A DNA stretch of 58,259 nucleotides from Actinomycetes bacterium (lineage in GTDB: Bacteria; Actinomycetota; Actinomycetes; Propionibacteriales; Propionibacteriaceae), in contig JAEZZG010000016.1 of assembly GCA_023442485.1 (NCBI GenBank), forward strand, positions 1 to 58,259, read 5' to 3'. Under the pieces are notes generated by a model. It had not been told where the DNA came from and did not search any database. It was given only the letters and a program-made list of their open reading frames with translations. Positions 48,943 through 57,546 of the stretch are shown one piece after another (within the stretch, counting starts at the first letter, position 1; each line of letters opens with the position of its first letter). Position numbers and translations under genes: made by a program.

Positions 48943-50397
48943 ATGACAAATACTGTCGATTCCGATTTTGATTCTCCCCGCGAGGTCCTTGACCTAGCCG
49001 CACCTACCGGCACCACCGATCCACTAATCCCTCACCGGCGCATCCGACTCTGGATGACAGTCGCGATCTTGACCTGCGTGGTAGGGGCAGCTTTCGAGGG
49101 AGTTGCGGTGACGACGGCGATGCCCGCGGCAGCCAAAGCCCTCGGCGATAATCAGCTCTATGCGTGGTCCTTCACCGCTTTCATGGCTGGCAGCATCATG
49201 GCGAATGGCATCGCTGGTCGGGTCGCTGACCTGGTTGGCCCGGTGAAACCACTCTTCTTCGGGCTCGTCGTCTTCGTCTCAGGTTTGATCATGGCCGGAT
49301 TCGCCCCGTCCATGATGTTGCTGATTGGTTTCCGCGTCATCCAAGGTCTCGGGGTTGGCTGTATCTCGCTGGCGATGCTCGTCATCGTCGGGGAAGCCTA
49401 CCGAAGAGATGAACAAGCCAGAGTTATCTTCGCCTTCTCCTTCTGCTGGGTATTCCCGTCGATCGGTGGGCCTTCATTGGCCGCCTGGATTGCAGAGAAC
49501 TGGGGCTGGCAATGGGTGTTCTGGTCGGCAGCCCCGCTCCTCGTGATCGCGGCTGGGGTCGGTGCGGTCCCGCTGCTGCGTTTCCAACAATTTCAGTCCC
49601 GACTTGAACGCAAACCCACCCATTCACCGTCGTGGTTCCTTGCCGTCGGGGTTGCTGTGGGGGCCGCGTGTCTCCAAGGGGCCGGGCAGTTACTGAATTG
49701 GGTCTCACTGTGTCTGCTGGTCGTCGCCGTCGTTTCGATTCGGGCGTGTTTGCCGAAGCTCATGCCCGACGGGTTCACCCTGAGACCGTCCGGCATGTCC
49801 GCCGTCGTCTTGGTGCGAGCCATCGAGGTGGGCGCTTTCTACGGCTGTGAGGTATTTATGACGCTGATGCTCACCACCGCCCATCACGTCTCTTTGAAAA
49901 TGGCGGGGGTGTTGGTGACCATCGGGTCGTGTGGTTGGGCCATCGGGTCATGGCTGGTGTCGCGGTCATGGATGACGCTGAGTCGCTGGTCAGTCATCGT
50001 GGTCTCCACCGTGGTGGCAACCTGCGGACTTGCCTTGTTGACGGTGTTTGTCTGGGTGGAGAACGCCCCGCTTTGGATCTCGGTGGTGGCATGGGGAATC
50101 TGCTCTGTGGGAGTCGGCATGGGACATGCCAGTCATTCCTTGGCCACACTTGACTTCTCGACTGAACAGGATCGCGGTCACAACACCGGCGCGCTTCAGA
50201 TGTCCGAGGGGATCGGATCAGTCGTCATCGTCGGCCTGGCAGGGACGATATACGCCTCCTTGCAGGCCTCCTACTCAGTGACGACAACCTTTGGCTGGGT
50301 ATTCATCGTCAACTTGGTGATTGCCGCTCTAGCGATTCCGGTGGCGATGCGAATCGGCCCGGTCCCTGTCTCTGCTATAGCCGAAGAAACTAGGTAG
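48943..50397 (+). CDS. Major facilitator superfamily transporter
   Basis: 484-aa membrane transporter with about 12-14 helices after a 35-residue polar N-terminus. It has an MFS motif-A-like loop (GRVADLVGPVKPLFFG) and a motif-C-like stretch (FCWVFPSIGGPSLAAW), resembling drug:H+ antiporters of the DHA2 type (EGVAVTTAMPAAAKAL at helix 1). The substrate is unknown. ATG 48943 is taken over an in-frame TTG at 48937. No regulator lies beside it. It is not part of the mannose unit. Confidence 0.87.
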   Translation: MTNTVDSDFDSPREVLDLAAPTGTTDPLIPHRRIRLWMTVAILTCVVGAAFEGVAVTTAMPAAAKALGDNQLYAWSFTAFMAGSIMANGIAGRVADLVGPVKPLFFGLVVFVSGLIMAGFAPSMMLLIGFRVIQGLGVGCISLAMLVIVGEAYRRDEQARVIFAFSFCWVFPSIGGPSLAAWIAENWGWQWVFWSAAPLLVIAAGVGAVPLLRFQQFQSRLERKPTHSPSWFLAVGVAVGAACLQGAGQLLNWVSLCLLVVAVVSIRACLPKLMPDGFTLRPSGMSAVVLVRAIEVGAFYGCEVFMTLMLTTAHHVSLKMAGVLVTIGSCGWAIGSWLVSRSWMTLSRWSVIVVSTVVATCGLALLTVFVWVENAPLWISVVAWGICSVGVGMGHASHSLATLDFSTEQDRGHNTGALQMSEGIGSVVIVGLAGTIYASLQASYSVTTTFGWVFIVNLVIAALAIPVAMRIGPVPVSAIAEETR

Positions 50398-50484
50398 AGC
50401 CCTCGCTGACGCTTTGACGCCGGATTCCTGGGGTCGCGAGGATCAGCGTCAAGCCATTCCAGCGAAGGCGGGCAGGTGCGCAGG

Positions 50485-50512
50485 TTGTCATGCTTTTGAT
50501 GTGTGCCACAAT
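50485..50512 (+). promoter_or_regulatory. Predicted leaderless promoter of the RDD gene
   Basis: TTGTCA at 50485-50490 and CACAAT at 50507-50512 are separated by 16 nt; the GTG start at 50519 follows after 6 nt. Confidence 0.5.
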
Positions 50513-50518
50513 AGTGAC

Positions 50519-51715
50519 GTGAGTAACGTACCTGGAAACCCACATAATCCACTTCCACCTGCCGGGTGGTATCCCGATCCGGCTGGATCTGTCGACGAAC
50601 GTTATTGGGATGGCTCCTCTTGGACCCACAACCTGCGTCCCGCCAAGATCAATTCTGACGGTGTAGCGACCCCAGGCTTTGGGACCTTAGGCCCCAATCC
50701 GCAATACGGCAGCCCGAGTCATGGTGGATTTCCTGGACAACAAGTTGGAGGCGGTATGGACGGATCGGCCCCAATCCAAGGGGGATCTGGACCGTCCGAA
50801 GCGGATTTCTTCTCCAGGCCCGGCGATGGCACTGCGGCCCAGTCCTCAGGATTATCGCCCGAGACGGGCTCGGAGCCGGCCTCTCGTGATGGGCAAGCCT
50901 CAACGTCTGCACCTATTCAATCTGGGATCGGCGTCGGTCCGTCATTGCCGGAAACAACCAACCCACCCGCCTACTCAGGCTTCGATCAGATCGCCTGGGA
51001 TGACGATACTCGCACCCCAGGTGGAGCCGCTGACTTGCCGCCTCAACTGGGCCCTGCGACTCCAGGATGGGGCCAACATCAGATTCCGGACCAACTCGGC
51101 GAAGGTGGCGGCCCGGATTCGTGGCAATACAACCCCTACAATCCCCAAGCTCGGCGAGGGTGGCGGTCAACTTTGCCAGCGCAGGCTCACAGATATGGCG
51201 GTTTTAGGGACGAACTGCCGCTGGCAGGTTGGTGGCGTCGCGCCATTGCCTCTCTCATTGATCTCCTCATCGTCGAGGTTGTGGCCGCGATCGTCATGGC
51301 TGCGCTGTGGCCGGACGCTTTTGCCTCATTCACCCAGCAGATGTCTGACTACCTATATTCTTCGAGCGATACCCTGCTGTCGTCCTCTGAAGGATCGATG
51401 GTGTGGTATTTCTCGGTCGTCATTATCCCGGCAGTGTCTTTCGCCTATTCAACCTTGATGATGTGGTGGCGTTCGGCAACCTTGGGCCACATGGCCCTCG
51501 GGATTCGCGTCATGTCCAGCAAAGACGATGCCCCAGGCCCGTTGACCCTCCAGCAGATCATGATTCGAGGCCTTGGTTATTGGGGTATCTACGCCATCTC
51601 TCAGGGCACGTTATTCTTCGTGGTCTACCTCAATGCAATCCTGATTGCCCTCCATCCAGACCGCAAAGGCATCCACGACATGGTGGCGAAGACTACCGTC
51701 GTCAAGATTCGTTGA
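50519..51715 (+). CDS. DUF2510 and RDD-domain membrane protein
   Basis: 398 aa. The N-terminus carries a DUF2510 motif (PAGWYPDPAGSVDERYWDG, binding partner unknown). A long Gly/Pro/Ser-rich disordered stretch (about 45-225) follows. The C-terminal RDD domain (about 235-395) starts LAGWWRRAIASLIDLLIVE, includes the middle segment WWRSATLGHMALGIRVMSS and ends HPDRKGIHDMVAKTTVVK. There are three or four membrane helices. The GTG start is supported by a -10 box 6 nt upstream; the longer frame from 50414 is rejected. Role unknown. Confidence 0.87.
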   Translation: MSNVPGNPHNPLPPAGWYPDPAGSVDERYWDGSSWTHNLRPAKINSDGVATPGFGTLGPNPQYGSPSHGGFPGQQVGGGMDGSAPIQGGSGPSEADFFSRPGDGTAAQSSGLSPETGSEPASRDGQASTSAPIQSGIGVGPSLPETTNPPAYSGFDQIAWDDDTRTPGGAADLPPQLGPATPGWGQHQIPDQLGEGGGPDSWQYNPYNPQARRGWRSTLPAQAHRYGGFRDELPLAGWWRRAIASLIDLLIVEVVAAIVMAALWPDAFASFTQQMSDYLYSSSDTLLSSSEGSMVWYFSVVIIPAVSFAYSTLMMWWRSATLGHMALGIRVMSSKDDAPGPLTLQQIMIRGLGYWGIYAISQGTLFFVVYLNAILIALHPDRKGIHDMVAKTTVVKIR

Positions 51716-51818
51716 CCCTATCTGCGAATCAGCCGATGTGCCCAAGCGGGCTCCAGGTGTGTAAGGTGTAGCCGTCTGCTTCTGCGAAATCATCACCGAC
51801 GAATGAGGACGTCCCGAG

Positions 51819-53999
51819 ATGGCTGTTGTCAATCCCACCCTGCAAGCATTGGCTGATCACTACGGGATTGCCACCGAATTTTGGGACTGGAAGGGCCATC
51901 ACACCTCGATCAGCGTCGATACCGTGATCAAGGCCCTCGCAGCCCTCGACGTGGACGCCTCCACCGAGGAGTTGGCTGAGCAAGCCCTCAAAGAAACCGA
52001 GCTTGCCCCGTGGCGGCGCATGGTTCCGCCGTGTGTCGTCACTGAGGAAGGTAGTTCTGCCAGCTTCGACGTTCATGTGCCTGCGGGGACTGGCGTCATG
52101 GTCGAAATCCTCACCGAGGACGGGATCACCTTCGGCTGCACACAAACTGATAACTTCTCCGCAGATCGTGAAATCGACGGGCGCCTGGTTGGCGAGGCCT
52201 CTTTCGTCACCAGCGACAACCTCCCTCTCGGCTACCACACCATCCGGGTATTCAATGGCGATAACTACGCCGAAGGCTGCCTAATCGTGACCCCAACTCA
52301 TGTTGGTTTCCCGAAGTCAATGGGGGATCGACAGGTGTGGGGTTTGGCCAGTCAACTCTATTCCGTGAGGTCATCGGATTCGTGGGGGATCGGCGACTTC
52401 CAAGATCTCGCCGATCTGTGCGTGTGGTCTTCGACGCAATGCGGGGCGGACTACATCTTGATCAATCCGCTCCATGCAGCCCAACCGGTCCCCCCGATGG
52501 ACCCGTCTCCGTATCTGCCCTCCAGTAGGCGATTCATCAATCCGATGTACATCAGGCCAGAGACGATTCGAGAGTATTCTGCCTTGTCGCAGGCGGATCG
52601 AGACGCCATCGCTGACCTGAAATTCAACCTTGGTCGCCAACTTGCCGCAATGGATGATCAATACCGGGCTGCCCATCCGGACGAGGCCGGATTCCACCTC
52701 TACCGCAATGAATCGTGGGCGGTGAAACTTGAGGCTTTGCAGATCATCTATCAGGCAGGGCTCAGACCTGCCCGCCAGATGGCCTTCGACCAGTTCTGTG
52801 AACGTGAGGGGAAGGCCTTAGCCGATTTCGCCACGTTTTGTGCTCTATTCGTCGAACTCGGTGAACCTAACTGGCACCTGTGGCCGCAGCAGTACCAGTC
52901 ACCATCTTCGCCTGCAGTCTCTAGCTTCCGCGACGAACACGCTGACCAGGTACGTTTCTACCAGTGGCTCCAGTGGATATCGGCCTCGCAACTGTCTTCG
53001 GCCCAGCGCACGGCAAGAGACTCAGGGATGGCCCTTGGGGTGATTGCTGATCTTGCAGTCGGGGTCAATGCCGCCGGAGCTGACTCGTGGATCCTTGATG
53101 ACGTCTACGTCAAGACCTTCACCGTAGGTGCACCTCCGGACGCCTATAACCAGCTCGGCCAAGACTGGGGGCAGCCGCCACTGCGTCCTGACCGTCTCGA
53201 AGAACTCGCCTATGAGCCCGTTCGCCGCATGATCTCGGCATCACTGCGCCACTCCGGCGGGCTGCGGGTCGACCACATCGCCGGGCTGTTCCGTCGCTGG
53301 TGGGTACCCAAGGGAGGATCATCGAAAGACGGGGTCTACGTCCGCTACAACCACGAAGCCATGGTAGGGGTGTTGGCCCTCGAGGCGTACCGTCACCAGG
53401 CCATCGTGATTGGTGAAGACCTGGGCACAGTCGAACCGTGGGTGCGTGAGTACCTGGCTAGGCGAGGCATCTTGGGCACCTCAGTGCTGTGGTTTGAATA
53501 TGGCTTAGACGGCAAGCCCCTGCCGCCGGAACAGTGGCGTGAATACTGTATGGCCTCCGTCACCACCCATGACCTGCCGCCGTCTGCGGGTTATTTGGCT
53601 GGCGACCACATCCGGTTGCGTCACCGTCTCGGCCTGCTCACCGAACCACTGGATGAGGAACTGCGTCACGACGCCGCTGAACAACAGGCCTGGATCCGCT
53701 ACCTGGCACAACTGGGCCTGCTCGATAATGCCGACGACTACACTGCCGACGCTGTCATCGAGGCGATGCATCGATTCTTGACGTTGACGCCGTCGCGAGT
53801 GCTCAACATGACCCTGGTTGACGCGGTCGGTGACCGACTCACCCAGAACCAGCCGGGCACGATTGACGAATACCCAAACTGGAGGGTGCCCCTATCTGAC
53901 TCGACGGGGACGCCGATCCTGTTAGAGCAAGTCTTCACCCTCGAGCGCCCCCGCCAACTCGCCAGGATTTTTCAGTCCATGGAAGAAAAACTTCGGTAG
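51819..53999 (+). CDS. malQ: 4-alpha-glucanotransferase
   Basis: 726-aa GH77 amylomaltase that disproportionates maltodextrins during glycogen/maltose metabolism. An N-terminal extension of about 160 residues (beta-sandwich-like, common in actinobacterial MalQ) precedes the TIM barrel. Catalytic blocks are LRVDHIAGLFRRWWVP (nucleophile Asp), IGEDLGTVEPWV (acid/base Glu) and TTHDLPPSAGYL (transition-state Asp). The product-side QLYSVRSSDSWGIGDFQDL is typical. Its 3' end overlaps the convergent pncB gene by 28 nt. Confidence 0.95.
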   Translation: MAVVNPTLQALADHYGIATEFWDWKGHHTSISVDTVIKALAALDVDASTEELAEQALKETELAPWRRMVPPCVVTEEGSSASFDVHVPAGTGVMVEILTEDGITFGCTQTDNFSADREIDGRLVGEASFVTSDNLPLGYHTIRVFNGDNYAEGCLIVTPTHVGFPKSMGDRQVWGLASQLYSVRSSDSWGIGDFQDLADLCVWSSTQCGADYILINPLHAAQPVPPMDPSPYLPSSRRFINPMYIRPETIREYSALSQADRDAIADLKFNLGRQLAAMDDQYRAAHPDEAGFHLYRNESWAVKLEALQIIYQAGLRPARQMAFDQFCEREGKALADFATFCALFVELGEPNWHLWPQQYQSPSSPAVSSFRDEHADQVRFYQWLQWISASQLSSAQRTARDSGMALGVIADLAVGVNAAGADSWILDDVYVKTFTVGAPPDAYNQLGQDWGQPPLRPDRLEELAYEPVRRMISASLRHSGGLRVDHIAGLFRRWWVPKGGSSKDGVYVRYNHEAMVGVLALEAYRHQAIVIGEDLGTVEPWVREYLARRGILGTSVLWFEYGLDGKPLPPEQWREYCMASVTTHDLPPSAGYLAGDHIRLRHRLGLLTEPLDEELRHDAAEQQAWIRYLAQLGLLDNADDYTADAVIEAMHRFLTLTPSRVLNMTLVDAVGDRLTQNQPGTIDEYPNWRVPLSDSTGTPILLEQVFTLERPRQLARIFQSMEEKLR

Positions 54000-55333
54000 G
54001 GATCTCGGATCGACTGGCCTTGGGTGTCGAGTATCACCGTCGGGATAGCCGGTTCGCCACGCGATAGTCGCCGTGCAGCCGTCGGAAGTTCTGCCAAGGT
54101 GTCGACGTGACGCTGCCGCGCAGCGGCGATATCTTCTCGCCCAACGACGACCCCGTCGCGGACGAGTTCAACCAAGAGATTGCGATCATTTCCGTCATTG
54201 TCGGGGGCCGATCCGACCCCAATCACTTCGGCTTCTGCTCGTGCGTCTGGGCCGATCCGGCGCAACGCGAACTTGCGCCCGCCCACGGTTGACTTCTTCG
54301 AGGATTTCTTCGCCACCGGGATCATCGGGGAGTCAGGTTCGTCACAAGCAGCACGGGCGACCAGCTTGTACACCATCGACGAAGTGGGGGCTCCTGAACC
54401 TGTCACCACCGACGTCCCCACCCCATATCCGTCAATAGGCAGCCCACGCAACGCCGCGATCTGCCACTCATCGAGGTCACCTGTAACCACGATCTTGGTG
54501 CCGGTTGCCCCGAGATCGTCGAGAAGATCTCTCGCTTCTTGGACGACCAAAGCTAAATCCCCAGAGTCGATCCTGACGGCGCCAAGTTTTCCGTCCGTCA
54601 TCTCGACGGCTTGACGAATCGCGGCATCAATGTCGTAGGTGTCGACCAGCAAGGTTGTGTCGAAACCGAGAGTGTCTAGCTGAGAGGCGAAGGCATCCCT
54701 TTCGGAGTCGTGAACGAGGGTGAAGGAGTGGGCTGCCGTCCCGGAGGTGGGCACACCCCAGTGGTAGCCGGCCAGCAGATTCGATGTCGAGGTGAAACCG
54801 GCAATGTAGCAGGCGCGGGCGGCCGCAGCGGCGGAGAGCTCATTGGTCCTCCTCGATCCCATCTCGATGAGGGGGCAGCCGTCGGCGACACTCGACATGC
54901 GGGCGGCGGCGGAGGCGACCGCAGAGTCGTAGTTGTAGATCGACAACAGTACCGTCTCTAGGAGGACCGCCTCGGCGAAAGTGGATTCGACGATGAGGAG
55001 GGGAGAGCCGGGGAAGTACTTTTCACCCTCGGCGTAGCCCCAGATTGAACCAGAAAAACGGTAGTTGGCTAAGAAGTCGGCGGTGGGATCGTCGATTACT
55101 TGTTGGTGGCGAAGCCAGTCGAGGTGTTGTGGCGAAAAATGGAAGGCTTCGATCGCGTCTAACGCCCGGCCCACACCTGCCACGACTCCGTAGCGTCTGC
55201 CTGTAGGAAGTCGACGAGTGAATAACTCGAAGACGCTTCGTCGATGAGCAACCCCAGATGATAAGGCAGCACGCACCATCGTCAACTCGTAGTGGTCAGT
55301 CATCAAGGCGGTATCGGGCACGAATGTGGACAT
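53972..55333 (-). CDS. pncB: Nicotinate phosphoribosyltransferase
   Basis: 453-aa NAD-salvage enzyme converting nicotinate and PRPP to nicotinate mononucleotide. It has ALMTDHYELTMVRAAL, the catalytic-His motif SGTAAHSFTLVHDSE, VRIDSGDLA and the phosphate loop YGVGTSVVTGSG. An AAAGAGAG ribosome-binding site precedes ATG 55333. It is divergent from clpS, the arrangement also seen in M. tuberculosis (Rv1330c-Rv1331). The last 28 nt overlap malQ tail-to-tail. Confidence 0.95.
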   Translation of the reverse strand: MSTFVPDTALMTDHYELTMVRAALSSGVAHRRSVFELFTRRLPTGRRYGVVAGVGRALDAIEAFHFSPQHLDWLRHQQVIDDPTADFLANYRFSGSIWGYAEGEKYFPGSPLLIVESTFAEAVLLETVLLSIYNYDSAVASAAARMSSVADGCPLIEMGSRRTNELSAAAAARACYIAGFTSTSNLLAGYHWGVPTSGTAAHSFTLVHDSERDAFASQLDTLGFDTTLLVDTYDIDAAIRQAVEMTDGKLGAVRIDSGDLALVVQEARDLLDDLGATGTKIVVTGDLDEWQIAALRGLPIDGYGVGTSVVTGSGAPTSSMVYKLVARAACDEPDSPMIPVAKKSSKKSTVGGRKFALRRIGPDARAEAEVIGVGSAPDNDGNDRNLLVELVRDGVVVGREDIAAARQRHVDTLAELPTAARRLSRGEPAIPTVILDTQGQSIRDPYRSFSSMD

Positions 55334-55508
55334 GGGCTCTCTTTCGTCGATGTGGGCGACGACGCACTTTCATTGGGCGGCATCTAGAAGAATCTCGAAT
55401 CCATCCTATCCTGGACCGGTCAAGGGCGCCCGTGTCGATTAGACTGACGATATGGTTGCCCGCGCCTCGAGAAGCCGGGCGAAGTCAAAGTCGACGAGAG
55501 GAACCAGC

Positions 55509-55841
55509 ATGGAGCAGCCCACCGCGCCCACGGTTAGCTGCCAGACCGAGCATGTTGGCGGAACCCAAATCCAAGAGCGTCCAGATACCGCGAGTCCGAT
55601 CTTGGACGCGGTGCCGTGGGTGACGATCGTCTGGGACGATCCGGTCAACCTGATGAACTATGTGACTCACGTCTTCATCACCTACTTCCACTATCCGAAG
55701 GACAAAGCGGAACAGCTAATGCTCCAAGTCCACAACGAGGGCAAGGCTGTGGTGTCGTCCGGTCGGCGTGAAGCCATGGAAAAAGATGTCAACGCCATGC
55801 ATGGGTTCGGGCTTTGGGCCACTCTGGGACGGGCGGAATGA
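55509..55841 (+). CDS. clpS: ATP-dependent Clp protease adaptor ClpS
   Basis: 110-aa N-end-rule adaptor delivering substrates to ClpA/ClpC-ClpP. It has PWVTIVWDDPVNLMNYVTHVF, the binding-pocket region with Asp-Asp-Pro-Val-Asn, then HNEGKAVVSSGRREAMEKDV. ATG 55509 has GAGAGGAA 5 nt upstream. An in-frame ATG at 55452 with TAGACT 6 nt upstream would give a 129-aa leaderless product with a basic N-terminus (SRSRAKSKSTRG); both may be used. The stop overlaps the DUF2017 start by 4 nt. Confidence 0.92.
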   Translation: MEQPTAPTVSCQTEHVGGTQIQERPDTASPILDAVPWVTIVWDDPVNLMNYVTHVFITYFHYPKDKAEQLMLQVHNEGKAVVSSGRREAMEKDVNAMHGFGLWATLGRAE

Positions 55842-56530
55842 TGTCTGGATTCTTTCGACGAGACGGCACCATCGTCGCCGATCTCACCCCGCAGGAGATC
55901 TCCGTCCTCCTCGACATGATCTACGGCTACGTTTTTCTCCTCGAAAAGGCGATTCCCCACGGTGTCGACGATCCGGCAGAGCGCACCGATGATGACATCC
56001 TCGGCCCGCTCTACCTATCGAACATGGACCAACCGTCCTATCCCGGAGCCGATTCCGCCGCCGAGGATTCACCAAACAACGATTTCGATGTCTGGGAAGA
56101 ACAACTTTGGGGGCTCGCCGATGCCGAGTCGGTCCACGTCCCCGACCTACTTCCCTTCCCGATCAACCGGCTCTTCCCAGCCGCCTACCCTCTAGACGCC
56201 GAAGCCACCCGCGAGTTTCGACGCTTGACCATGCCGACGCTATGCACCCAGCGAATCAACTACGCCCAGGTCGTCATTAACGACATCATCGAACGCCAAC
56301 ACTCACTAATCACGATTACCGCAGCCAACGTAGACGCCTGGTTATCCGTTCTCACCGGTGTGCGCTTGGTCACGGCGGGGACTCTTGGTATTGCCGAGCC
56401 CGGCGATGAACTGAGCTGGATTCGCGACTATGAAGGCGAACTGGAAGGAGCGTTGGCCCAGAACTATATGTGGCTTGGAGCCGTCGTTGAAGCATTCGTC
56501 AATGTCATCGACCAAGATGAATCTGAATAG
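55838..56530 (+). CDS. DUF2017 family protein
   Basis: 230-aa actinobacterial protein of unknown function, conserved directly downstream of clpS. It has an N-terminal region beginning SGFFRRDGTIVADLTPQEISVLLDMI, acidic linker (about 50-90) and a helical C-terminal half with TREFRRLTMPTLCTQRINYAQVV, here cited as FRRLTMP. ATG 55838 overlaps the clpS stop (ATGA), indicating coupled translation. A role with ClpS in proteolysis is a plausible inference only. Confidence 0.88.
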   Translation: MMSGFFRRDGTIVADLTPQEISVLLDMIYGYVFLLEKAIPHGVDDPAERTDDDILGPLYLSNMDQPSYPGADSAAEDSPNNDFDVWEEQLWGLADAESVHVPDLLPFPINRLFPAAYPLDAEATREFRRLTMPTLCTQRINYAQVVINDIIERQHSLITITAANVDAWLSVLTGVRLVTAGTLGIAEPGDELSWIRDYEGELEGALAQNYMWLGAVVEAFVNVIDQDESE

Positions 56531-56611
56531 GGGTACTGTGTTAGTGCTGTGAATCATCCCAATCCCGATTCGCTGAGGCGGGGTGAGCCAGGAGACGGGC
56601 AAGGAGGAAAG

Positions 56612-57439
56612 ATGGCTAACGCCGAGGAGGTGGGGCTTCCTATCGGAATCTTCGATTCCGGCTTCGGAGGGCTCACCGTTGCCCGTGCCGTCGTCGATCT
56701 GATGCCCAACGAAGACATCATCTACCTTGGCGACACCGCCCGCGCCCCTTATGGTTCGCGCTCCATCAATGAAGTACGCAGCTATTCGCTGCAGTGTCTC
56801 GATCGGCTTTATTCCCACGGTGTCAAAGCCTTGTTGATTGCGTGTAATACCGCCTCGGCGGTCGTGCTCAAGGAGGCCCGTCAACGCTACGACATCCCCG
56901 TGTTTGAGGTTGTTGCACCTGCCGCTAGACGTGCCCTTCATGCCACGAAGAATCGCCGGATCGGTGTGATCTGTACGCAGGCAACCGCCGCCTCCCATGC
57001 CTATGACGACGCTCTCGACGGTGCCCAGGTTGAGGTTCACACCCAGCCATGTCCAACCTTCGTTGAGTTCGTAGAGGCCGGAATCACTTCTGGCCCCACG
57101 GTCGAACATGCCGCGTTGACATACTTGATCCCGATCCGCCAAGCCAAGGTAGATACGGTGATTCTGGGATGTACCCACTATCCGTTACTCACCGGGGTGA
57201 TCTCGCAGATCATGGGGGACGCGGTCACGTTGGTGTCGTCTGCCGATGCGTGCGCTGTGGAGACATATCGGGGCCTGAGGGAGCTGAACCTCCTTCATGA
57301 TTCACCGCGCCAAGCCCAGCGCATTTTCTACACGACTGGTGACCCGGAACTCTTCGGCGGGTTGGGGCGACGTCTCGTTGGCTCCTTCGTCACCGACGTC
57401 CGCAGTGCCCACATCATTCCAGACGGTCCGCGTCAGTAA
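56612..57439 (+). CDS. murI: Glutamate racemase
   Basis: 275-aa racemase making D-glutamate for peptidoglycan. It has PIGIFDSGFGGLTVARAV, the two catalytic cysteines Cys78 (LLIACNTAS) and Cys187 (VILGCTHYPLL), and a GDTARAPYG loop. ATG 56612 is preceded by an AAGGAGG ribosome-binding site; the longer frame to 56549 includes that site and is rejected. It follows DUF2017 by 81 nt, as in the mycobacterial Rv1331-Rv1338 region. Confidence 0.95.
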   Translation: MANAEEVGLPIGIFDSGFGGLTVARAVVDLMPNEDIIYLGDTARAPYGSRSINEVRSYSLQCLDRLYSHGVKALLIACNTASAVVLKEARQRYDIPVFEVVAPAARRALHATKNRRIGVICTQATAASHAYDDALDGAQVEVHTQPCPTFVEFVEAGITSGPTVEHAALTYLIPIRQAKVDTVILGCTHYPLLTGVISQIMGDAVTLVSSADACAVETYRGLRELNLLHDSPRQAQRIFYTTGDPELFGGLGRRLVGSFVTDVRSAHIIPDGPRQ

Positions 57440-57546
57440 CGGCTCTTCCGTCGCCGGTCGCTATCGAGATTACGGTGATGCCGGTCAGCTCAGATGCGGT
57501 GTGCCTGAGGTGGACGAAAAAGTGCCCGGGTTCGACGTACTTGGCA

